Below are positions 57,616 to 64,000 of a stretch of DNA of 64,000 nt, in pieces; within the stretch, counting starts at the first letter, position 1; the number at the start of each line of letters is the position of its first letter. The notes below the pieces were generated by a model, which saw nothing but the letters and a program-made list of their open reading frames with translations, had not been told where the DNA came from and did no database searches. The DNA is taken from the NCBI RefSeq assembly GCF_014705615.1, contig NZ_JACXJA010000003.1:310001-374000 (forward strand). The letters are read 5' to 3'. A program made the position numbers and the translations under genes. This DNA is from Paenibacillus oceani (GTDB lineage: Bacteria > Bacillota > Bacilli > Paenibacillales > NBRC-103111).

Positions 57616-58005
57616 TTACTTTTTGGCGTTAACGCCGAACATGCCTCCGACCGCACCGGCGGGGATCGCGATCAGGAGCAAAGCGGCGGTATCCTTACCG
57701 AGTCCGGCGTCGAAGCCCAAAAAACCGACAAGAACGACGATGAGCGTGTACAGCACACCGAGAATGGCGCCATGATACCAGCCTCTGCTTTCCGAACGTT
57801 TGCCGCTGGAAAATCCTCCGAACAAGGAGGCGATTCCATGAATAAGAAAAGCAGCGGTTGTAAGCGTCTGCTCCTTCATATCGGTCATGGATACGACCAA
57901 CGATGTGAACACCGCCCCGACGCACAGCCAGACGAAAGCATTCACGATGCCGGACAGCAGCGGCGAGGTAATGCGAATCCGAGGAACTTTCGAGATCGGG
58001 TTCAT
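57616..58005 (-). CDS. yrzE: TIGR04086/YrzE family membrane protein
   Basis: 129-residue protein with four membrane spans (LLSGIVNAFVWLCVGAVFTS, LTTAAFLIHGIASLFGG, YHGAILGVLYTLIVVLVGFL and AALLLIAIPAGAVGGMFGV). Function unknown. It matches the small membrane protein between yajC and spoVB in B. subtilis (yrzE). The ATG at 58005 has AGAGGTG nine bases upstream on the minus strand. Confidence 0.82.
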   Translation of the reverse strand: MNPISKVPRIRITSPLLSGIVNAFVWLCVGAVFTSLVVSMTDMKEQTLTTAAFLIHGIASLFGGFSSGKRSESRGWYHGAILGVLYTLIVVLVGFLGFDAGLGKDTAALLLIAIPAGAVGGMFGVNAKK

Positions 58006-58167
58006 GCGGACATGCACCTCTTTATCCTAGTTTGTAACCATTGTATGGGCGACTTGACCGGATTAGTACAAGGCTTTGGCAATTATTGAGCAAGCGGGGA
58101 CTGCATGAGGAGGAAGAAGGGCGGTCAGAATAGCAATGAAATCAAAACGTGCGGAGGAGTTGGTCTT

Positions 58168-58884
58168 GTGGAGCTTTTCACCATCTTTTGGCGCACTGTG
58201 CTGATCTACTTCGTGGTGTTTGTCATTCTGAGGCTGATGGGCAAGCGGGAGATCGGCAAGCTGTCCATATTTGACTTGGTAATCTCCATCATGATTGCCG
58301 AAATCGCTGTTTTTATTATCGACGATCCGCAATTGCCGATCGTAAACGGTCTACTGCCGATGGTCACGCTCGTACTGATTCAGATCATGCTTGCTTACGT
58401 GACGCTCAAAAATCAGAAAGCACGGGCCTGGTTCGACGGAAAACCGAGCTATCTGATCGAAAACGGCATCCTGAATCAGGAGGAGATGCGAAGACAGCGG
58501 TATACGCTCGACGACTTGCTTATGCAACTGAGGGAACGCCAGGTGACCAATATGGCCGATGTCGAATTCGCCGTGCTGGAGACGTCGGGCAAGCTGTCCG
58601 TGATCGAGAAGCAGACGGAGCAGGATGCGGTGGAGCCGGAGAAGCAGCAACCTTCCGCACAGAAGGATGACGGGAGCGGCGAGCCGCGTTTCCGGTACGA
58701 AGGGCTGCCAATGCCGTTAATCATGGACGGCAAAGTTCAGGACGAAAATTTGATGAAAATGGGAAAGACGCGATTTTGGCTGAAAAACCAGATACAGTCT
58801 AAGGGAGTTTACGATTTCAAGGAAGTGTTCTTTTGCTCGATCGATCACCGGGGACGCATGTACCTGGACAAAAAGAGAAAATAA
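58168..58884 (+). CDS. yrbG: DUF421/YetF family membrane protein
   Basis: 238 residues: three membrane spans in the first 90 (FWRTVLIYFVVFVILRLMG, GKLSIFDLVISIMIAEIAVF, NGLLPMVTLVLIQIMLAYV), then a soluble YetF-type domain with RAWFDGKPSYLIENG and QRYTLDDLLMQLRERQV. The C-terminal extension, with a charged low-complexity insert (about 165-195), is common to the spore-former versions. Function unknown; YetF proteins are linked to spores. GTG at 58168 with GGAGGAG upstream was chosen. Synteny equals yrbG beside spoVB. Confidence 0.85.
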   Translation: MELFTIFWRTVLIYFVVFVILRLMGKREIGKLSIFDLVISIMIAEIAVFIIDDPQLPIVNGLLPMVTLVLIQIMLAYVTLKNQKARAWFDGKPSYLIENGILNQEEMRRQRYTLDDLLMQLRERQVTNMADVEFAVLETSGKLSVIEKQTEQDAVEPEKQQPSAQKDDGSGEPRFRYEGLPMPLIMDGKVQDENLMKMGKTRFWLKNQIQSKGVYDFKEVFFCSIDHRGRMYLDKKRK

Positions 58885-58885
58885 A

Positions 58886-58918
58886 AGCCGGCTTCGCCAT
58901 CGGAACCGGCTTTTTTGC
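58886..58918. terminator. Bidirectional terminator between yrbG and spoVB
   Basis: AAAAGCCGG pairs with CCGGCTTTT around a 14-base loop, followed by Ts. It serves two convergent genes. Confidence 0.85.
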
Positions 58919-58919
58919 A

Positions 58920-60476
58920 CTATTTTTTGCCGATCCAGGGAATCCGGGAGAAATCGCTGCGGTCGACCAGCTTCAAAGCGACGATGCTGATCAGGTAAAT
59001 GACGACGCCTGCCACGCTTGCCGCGATGAACCGGACGAGGGGATCGTCGTACCACGCTTCATTCATCATAAAGTAGCAAATCGTTCCCATGACGGCGGCG
59101 GCCAGCCCGGTTTTCCAATAGTCTGCTCCTTTCATCCGGAATTTGAGCATCCGCGTTACGCTATGCCAATGAAGCAGCGTTACCAAAGCGATATTGGCGT
59201 TGATCGCTACGACCGCGCCGAGTATGCCCCACTGCGGACGCGAGGCGAGGTAACCGATCAGCGCCAGCTTGACAACAGCGCCGATCAGCGTATTCGTCAG
59301 GGCGCTTCCGGGCCGGTCGAGCGCCTGCAGGGTAGCCTGCAGCGGACTTTGGAAATAAAGGAACATGGCGACGGGCGCCATCATCTTCAGCATTTTACCG
59401 ACCTCGGCGTTGTTATACAAATAGTAGCAGAGCGGTTCGGCCAATACATACATGAGAACGGCGAACGGGGCTCCGGTGACGAGCGCGAGCCTGAGCGACT
59501 GGTGAAGCCGCTTGTGAATCGTCTTCATATCGCCTCGTGCGGCGGCTTCCGACAGCGAAGGAATAAGGGAAACCGAGAGCGAATACGTCAGCGCGCCGGG
59601 CATAAGCAGAATCGGGATCACCATCCCTTGCAGCACCCCGTATTGAGCAGTCGCAACCGCTGTCGCCACTCCTGCGACGGCGAGACTTTGCGCGATCAGA
59701 ATCGACTCCAGCAAGTAGGAGGTGGAGCCGACCAGCCTGCTGGCGGTGACAGGCACGGCGATGGAGAACAGCTTGCCCAGCCGGAACTCGCCGCTCGGGC
59801 CGCCGCCGTCAGAGACGGATTTTGCGGCGCCAAGCTGTTTGCGCGTTTTATCGCGACTGAAGCTGATCAGCAGCACCAGCATTCCGAACAGCTCGCCGAT
59901 GACGACACCAATCATCGCGCCCGCTGCCGCCCATTCGACCCCGTAAGGGAGGAACAGATATGCGAGCGTCAGCATGGCGGCGATCCGAACGAGCGTTTCG
60001 ACGACTTGGGACAAGGCGGTCGGTATCATGTTCTGGCGGCCTTGAAAATAGCCGCGGTATACGGCGGAGAGCGCCACAATCGGCAGGATCGGACACATGC
60101 TCATAAAGGTATGGTACACTCTGGGGTCGGTCAGCAGCCGCGACGTAATCCAGGGAGCCGCCCATAAGCAGAACAGCGTGAAAAATACCGCCAGACCGCA
60201 GGTGATCGCAAGCGAGACGCGCAGGATGGAGCGGATTTTCCGCTCGTTGCCTTCCGACTCCGCCTCCGCGACAAGTTTAGCTACGGCCAGGGGGACGCCG
60301 CTTGAGATGATCGTGATGATCACGATCATGAACGGATAGCCGAGCTGGTACAGCCCGACCCCTTCGGCGCCGATAATTCGCGGAAGCGTAATGCGCGGAA
60401 CGAAGCCGAGTATCCGGTTTACGATGCCGGCCGCAAGCAGAATCATAGTCCCTTTGATGAACGATTGCTTCCTCAA
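58920..60476 (-). CDS. spoVB: Stage V sporulation protein B (MOP flippase family)
   Basis: Membrane protein of the MATE/MOP polysaccharide-lipid flippase family, needed for spore cortex formation. 518 residues, about 14 membrane spans. The start RKQSFIKGTMILLAAGIVNRILGF aligns with B. subtilis SpoVB, and the family words GVGLYQLGYP, SGVPLAVAKLVAE, YRGYFQGRQNMIPTA and NAEVGKMLKMMAP are present. TTG start with GGAAGGA upstream. Divergent from comN, as in B. subtilis. A general MurJ-type flippase is possible, but the location supports SpoVB. Confidence 0.9.
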   Translation of the reverse strand: MRKQSFIKGTMILLAAGIVNRILGFVPRITLPRIIGAEGVGLYQLGYPFMIVIITIISSGVPLAVAKLVAEAESEGNERKIRSILRVSLAITCGLAVFFTLFCLWAAPWITSRLLTDPRVYHTFMSMCPILPIVALSAVYRGYFQGRQNMIPTALSQVVETLVRIAAMLTLAYLFLPYGVEWAAAGAMIGVVIGELFGMLVLLISFSRDKTRKQLGAAKSVSDGGGPSGEFRLGKLFSIAVPVTASRLVGSTSYLLESILIAQSLAVAGVATAVATAQYGVLQGMVIPILLMPGALTYSLSVSLIPSLSEAAARGDMKTIHKRLHQSLRLALVTGAPFAVLMYVLAEPLCYYLYNNAEVGKMLKMMAPVAMFLYFQSPLQATLQALDRPGSALTNTLIGAVVKLALIGYLASRPQWGILGAVVAINANIALVTLLHWHSVTRMLKFRMKGADYWKTGLAAAVMGTICYFMMNEAWYDDPLVRFIAASVAGVVIYLISIVALKLVDRSDFSRIPWIGKK

Positions 60477-60669
60477 GCGGTGCTACATCCTTCCATTGTG
60501 GGATGGACAGTCTTATCTCCATGAATATGCGGACAAGGCACAAGCTCATGCAACAAATTTAGGAAGAGAGGCGGGAGCGGAAGGAATCGGGTCGGCGGCG
60601 GCGAATACAGAAAGCGTAGGACGTACATGGGCCCGGAAGCGTAGAAGCGGTCAAGGGAGGAATACGAGG

Positions 60670-60963
60670 ATGGATGAGGACGCTTACGAACCAACCGAGC
60701 AGATGGATGAGCCCGGATTATCCGAAGAAGAATTAAATGAAACGATCGAGCAGCTGTGCCGCAGCAAAGCGGAGGAATTCCGGATGATCGGGTACGAACA
60801 CGTGACCGGAAAAGAGATTTGGGACTGCGTAAGCGACAAATATGCCAAAATGGGAACCCCAAGAATTCACCAGATTGTTAACGACATTTTATCGCTCAAA
60901 GCGACTTCGTTTATGAACTGGATGACGATGAGCATATACCGCCAAGACGCCCGTTTCGAATAG
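60670..60963 (+). CDS. comN: Post-transcriptional regulator ComN
   Basis: 97-residue small acidic-start protein matching the ComN family: EEELNETIEQLCRSKAEEF, MIGYEHVTGKEIWDCV and KYAKMGTPRIHQIVNDILSL. In B. subtilis ComN affects comE mRNA location and competence. ATG at 60670 follows GGGAGG by nine bases; the frame is open to 60391 but that part lies antisense to spoVB. Position between spoVB and secD is conserved. Confidence 0.85.
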   Translation: MDEDAYEPTEQMDEPGLSEEELNETIEQLCRSKAEEFRMIGYEHVTGKEIWDCVSDKYAKMGTPRIHQIVNDILSLKATSFMNWMTMSIYRQDARFE

Positions 60964-61120
60964 AAGCGCGGCTTTTTTTTGTGACGGGGGGACTATGTGT
61001 CGGTCAGGTCCGCGGGTGCGGCGGGGGGCGTTATACGGCGCTGGAGAGAGGTGCCCGCAGCAGGAAGGAAAGAGCGGATTTGACGTTTTTTGGCCGGAGC
61101 GTGCACGCCCGGCTGTCAAA

Positions 61121-61149
61121 TTGACTCGATTTTAGACGGTGGTTATAAT
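61121..61149 (+). promoter_or_regulatory. Sigma-A promoter of secDF
   Basis: TTGACT and TATAAT are exactly 17 bases apart, about 33 bases before secD. Confidence 0.8.
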
Positions 61150-61181
61150 AGGAATATTGAGTATGGAAGGGAGTCGCTCAC

Positions 61182-62414
61182 ATGAATATGAAGCGATTGG
61201 CGGCATTTGTGCTTATCGTGGTAATCACTCTAGGCGTCGTAGCATGGTCAAGCCCGGGATTGCTGTCCAAGGTGAGACTCGGATTGGATTTGAAGGGCGG
61301 CTTTGAAATTTTGTACGTAGCCGAGCCGATCGATGAAGGCAAAGCAGTAACGCGCGATTCTCTGGTCCAGACCGCACAAAGTCTCGCCAAGCGCGCAGAC
61401 GCAAGCGGAGTAGCCGAGCCGGAAGTTACTACGGAAGGAACGGACCGGATTCGCGTCAAGCTGGCCGGCGTGGAGAACCAAGAAGAGGTCCGGGCGCTTC
61501 TGCGCAAGCCGGCGGAGCTGACCTTCAGAGGGCCGGACGGCAAGAAAGAAATGGTAGGGAGCGATTTCGTCGAAGGCGCGGCGGAGGTCGGCTTTAATCA
61601 GACGAATCAGCCGATCATTTCCATCGAAGTGAAGGACAAAGCCAAGTTCGCCGAGATTACCCAGCGTTTGCTCGGACAACCCTTGGCGATTTATTTGGAC
61701 GAAACCCAGCTGTCCGCTCCGGTCGTTCAGCAGGTTCTGACGGACGGCAAGGCGACGATTACCGGCAGCTACACGTACGAGGAAGCCAAAGAACTGAAGG
61801 ATATTATTAACTTGGGCGCGCTTCCGCTGAAGCTAACGGAGAAATATACCCAGTCCGTCGGCGCTACGCTCGGACAGCAGTCGCTGGAGCAGACGATTAA
61901 GGCCGGCATTATCGGCTCGCTGCTGATCCTGCTGTTTATGGTGGTGTTCTACCGCGTGCCGGGCATCGTGGCGGCGATTACGCTGATCACGTACACCTGG
62001 CTCGTGCTGCTCGTCTTTTATTGGATGAACGCCACGCTGACGCTTCCGGGCATCGCGGCACTCATTCTCGGGATCGGGATGGCGGTCGACGCCAACATCA
62101 TCAAGTTCGAACGCGTCAAGGAAGAGATTCGCAGCGGCAAAAGCCTGCTGTCATCTCTGAAATCCGGTCACAAGCATTCGTTCCGGACAATTATGGACGC
62201 CAACATTACCAACATCATTTCCTGCGGCGTCTTGTATTATATCGGTAACGGCGCCATCCGCGGATTCGCGCTGACGATGATCGTGAGCATTCTGATCAGC
62301 ATGCTGACCAACGTATTGTTCTCGCGCTTTTTGATCACCTTGCTTGTCCGCAGCAATTTGTTCAAAAAGCCGGTTTATTTCGGAGTAAAGGAGGCGGACA
62401 TCCGTGAACTATAA
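61182..62414 (+). CDS. secD: Protein translocase subunit SecD
   Basis: RND-like membrane protein that uses proton motive force to finish protein export. 410 residues: first span (about 3-22), the LGLDLKGGFEIL motif, periplasmic-type P1 domain (about 60-220), then five spans with GMAVDANIIKFERVKEE. AAGGGAG precedes ATG 61182; a second ATG lies two codons later. It overlaps secF by 11 bases; in B. subtilis the two are fused as secDF. Confidence 0.97.
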   Translation: MNMKRLAAFVLIVVITLGVVAWSSPGLLSKVRLGLDLKGGFEILYVAEPIDEGKAVTRDSLVQTAQSLAKRADASGVAEPEVTTEGTDRIRVKLAGVENQEEVRALLRKPAELTFRGPDGKKEMVGSDFVEGAAEVGFNQTNQPIISIEVKDKAKFAEITQRLLGQPLAIYLDETQLSAPVVQQVLTDGKATITGSYTYEEAKELKDIINLGALPLKLTEKYTQSVGATLGQQSLEQTIKAGIIGSLLILLFMVVFYRVPGIVAAITLITYTWLVLLVFYWMNATLTLPGIAALILGIGMAVDANIIKFERVKEEIRSGKSLLSSLKSGHKHSFRTIMDANITNIISCGVLYYIGNGAIRGFALTMIVSILISMLTNVLFSRFLITLLVRSNLFKKPVYFGVKEADIREL

Positions 62415-63318
62415 AAATCGGTACGACTTTGTCAAAAACCGGAACTTGTTTTTCGGCGCCTCCTTGCTCGTCACCATTATCGGGATTGTGATCCTGCTCA
62501 TATCGGGACTGCACTACGGGGTCGATTTCAAGGCGGGCACGTCGCTGGACGTAGCGCTCGGCAAAACGACGGATCGAGCTCAGGTGGAGAAAGTGTTCGG
62601 AGACGCCGGGCTGAACCCGGTTATCCTGACGATGGGAGGCAACAACGACCGCTTCTCGGCCAGGTACGATGAGGTGCTGACCGAAGAGCAGGTCAAGCAA
62701 GTGATAACCGCCTTTACGGGCACCTACGGTGATCAAGTGTCTCACGAGGTCAATACCGTTTCCCCGGATATGGCTAACGAGATGAAGAACAAAGCGATTC
62801 TTGCCGTAGCCGTCGCCAGTATTGCGGTCAGCTTGTACGTCACGATCCGCTTCGAATGGCGGTTTGCGCTGTCGGCGATCGTTACGATTTTGTACGACGC
62901 GTTTTTCGTTATCGCGATCTTCTCGATCTTCCGTCTGGAGGTTGACCTTCCGTTCGTAGCCGCGGTGCTGACGACGATCGGGTATTCGATCAATGACAAG
63001 ATCGTTATTTTGGACCGGATTCGCGAAAACTTGCGGTTTGCCAAGCTTAAAAGCGAAGGCGATCTGGCCGAGCTCGTTCATACGAGCATCTGGCAGACGA
63101 TGAGCCGCTCGATCAATACGGTCGTCACAGTAATTATCGCAGCTGTCTGCTTGTACCTGTTCGGCAGCGAATCGATCAAGCTGTTCGCGCTGGCGAAGCT
63201 GATCGGGCTTGTAAGCGGCGTGTACTCTTCGATTTGTCTCGCTACTCCGCTGTGGTATCTGCTTAAGCGGGCTACGCTGAGATCCGGTAAAGTAGCGCCT
63301 GCCAAAGCGAATTCGTAA
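62404..63318 (+). CDS. secF: Protein translocase subunit SecF
   Basis: Partner of SecD in the accessory translocase. 304 residues: first span (about 14-34), GVDFKAGTSLDVAL, a small extracellular domain, and five C-terminal spans with IGYSINDKIVILDRIREN. GTG at 62404 with AAAGGAGGCG upstream, inside the end of secD. Separate SecD and SecF are a difference from B. subtilis. Confidence 0.97.
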   Translation: MNYKNRYDFVKNRNLFFGASLLVTIIGIVILLISGLHYGVDFKAGTSLDVALGKTTDRAQVEKVFGDAGLNPVILTMGGNNDRFSARYDEVLTEEQVKQVITAFTGTYGDQVSHEVNTVSPDMANEMKNKAILAVAVASIAVSLYVTIRFEWRFALSAIVTILYDAFFVIAIFSIFRLEVDLPFVAAVLTTIGYSINDKIVILDRIRENLRFAKLKSEGDLAELVHTSIWQTMSRSINTVVTVIIAAVCLYLFGSESIKLFALAKLIGLVSGVYSSICLATPLWYLLKRATLRSGKVAPAKANS

Positions 63319-63360
63319 TATCGGCTGAAGGAGCGTTTTCAACATGTAAGGGGGGGCCAT

Positions 63361-64000
63361 ATGTCGGAGCAGCGTTTCGAAAAAGCGCAATTTGCGGCTT
63401 GGCTTAGCATTATCGGAAATATCGCGCTCGCGGTCTTGAAAGGGATCTTCGGCTGGTTGTCCGGCAGTAAAGCATTGCTTGCGGATGCGGCCAACTCGGC
63501 CTCGGACGTAGCGGGATCGATTGCGGTTTTGATCGGGCTGAAGGCGGCCAGACGCGCGCCCGATCGGGACCATCCGTACGGACACGGCAAGGCGGAATCG
63601 GTTTCCGCAATTATCGTATCGGTGCTGTTGCTATTGGTCGGGCTCGAGATCGGCATCAATTCCGTCAAAACGATGTACGCGGGAGTGACGCAAGCTCCCG
63701 AAGAATTCGCCCTTATCGCTATAGGCATCTCGATCGTTGTCAAAGAGTTTTTGTTCCACTATAATTTTCGTCTTGGAAAGAAGCTTTCGAGCCAAGCGCT
63801 TATCGCCAGCGCCTGGGACCACAGAACCGACGTAATGTCGTCGGTGGCCGTCCTGATCGGCGTAGGCGGAGCGGTGCTCGGAGCTTATATGAACCAGCCG
63901 CTTCTGTACTACCTGGACCCGCTGGCGGGACTGTTCGTCGCCTTGCTCGTGCTGCGGATGGGATACAAGCTCGTGATGGAATCGGTTCACAAGACGATCG
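63361..64000 (+). CDS. Cation diffusion facilitator transporter (partial)
   Basis: First 213 residues of a metal efflux protein; the gene continues past the window end. Membrane spans begin at about residue 13 (WLSIIGNIALAVLKGIFGW). The metal-site pair is visible: DAANSASD in span 2 and SAWDHRTDVMSS in span 5, with HPYGHGKAE between. This D-D/H-D pattern is typical of CDF proteins carrying zinc, iron or manganese. The ATG follows GGGGGGCC; the gap from secF is 42 bases, so it may share the secDF transcript. Confidence 0.9.
   Translation, partial: MSEQRFEKAQFAAWLSIIGNIALAVLKGIFGWLSGSKALLADAANSASDVAGSIAVLIGLKAARRAPDRDHPYGHGKAESVSAIIVSVLLLLVGLEIGINSVKTMYAGVTQAPEEFALIAIGISIVVKEFLFHYNFRLGKKLSSQALIASAWDHRTDVMSSVAVLIGVGGAVLGAYMNQPLLYYLDPLAGLFVALLVLRMGYKLVMESVHKTI

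Noticed and set aside
58833-60167. Plus-strand open frame of 444 codons opposite spoVB
   Set aside because: spoVB on the minus strand has all family features; the plus-strand product is Arg/Gln/His-rich without similarity to anything.

Overview
The window is chromosomal DNA from a spore-forming member of the Paenibacillaceae (Paenibacillus/Cohnella type). The evidence is its GC-rich Firmicutes codon use, strong AGGAGG-type ribosome binding sites with many GTG and TTG starts, a full set of sporulation genes (spoVID, spoIIB, spoIVFA/FB, spo0B, safA, bofC, spoVB), mreBCD with minCD, SLH-type surface anchoring, and gene order closely matching the Bacillus subtilis valS-to-secDF region. No rRNA, tRNA, CRISPR array, prophage or transposase gene was seen.

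Layout. 0-15.3 kb: spoVID; a gap with small membrane ORFs where B. subtilis has ysxE; a valine T-box and valS; three tandem MITE-like repeats; folC-murC; a DUF4838 glycan-type gene; spoIIB; an amidase with SLH repeats on the minus strand; DUF4321 and maf. 15.3-17.5 kb: a long noncoding stretch, then a promoter and long structured leader in front of an mgtC-family gene. 17.5-32 kb: radC, mreBCD, minCD, rodA, spoIVFA/FB, a fourth inverted MITE copy, an RNase G-type gene, the L21 leader with rplU-prp-rpmA, spo0B, obgE and murE. 32-38.6 kb: repeat-rich gap, minus-strand Nudix gene, pheB-hom-thrC-thrB and pheA. 38.6-49 kb: safA, bofC, ruvCAB, a SpoIID/LytB-domain protein, queA, tgt, yajC. 49-57.5 kb: an accessory block absent from the B. 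subtilis order, with a GH78 rhamnosidase-type enzyme, a MetC-like PLP enzyme, a TIM-barrel isomerase/epimerase, an AraC regulator, a ferritin-like diiron protein and a PAP2 phosphatase. 57.6-64 kb: conserved order resumes with yrzE, yrbG, spoVB, comN, secD, secF and a partial cation-efflux gene.

The conserved genes serve cell shape and division, peptidoglycan precursor supply, spore coat and pro-sigma-K control, ribosome assembly, threonine/phenylalanine synthesis, recombination, queuosine modification and protein export. The most interesting unexplained items are the 5' leader of the mgtC-family gene, closed by a long-range helix; the duplicated T-box stem I strand before valS; the tandem MITE array; the structured pheA-safA spacer; and the sugar/sulfur accessory block with its duplicated diiron protein. 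All family assignments come from reading the sequence without database searches.
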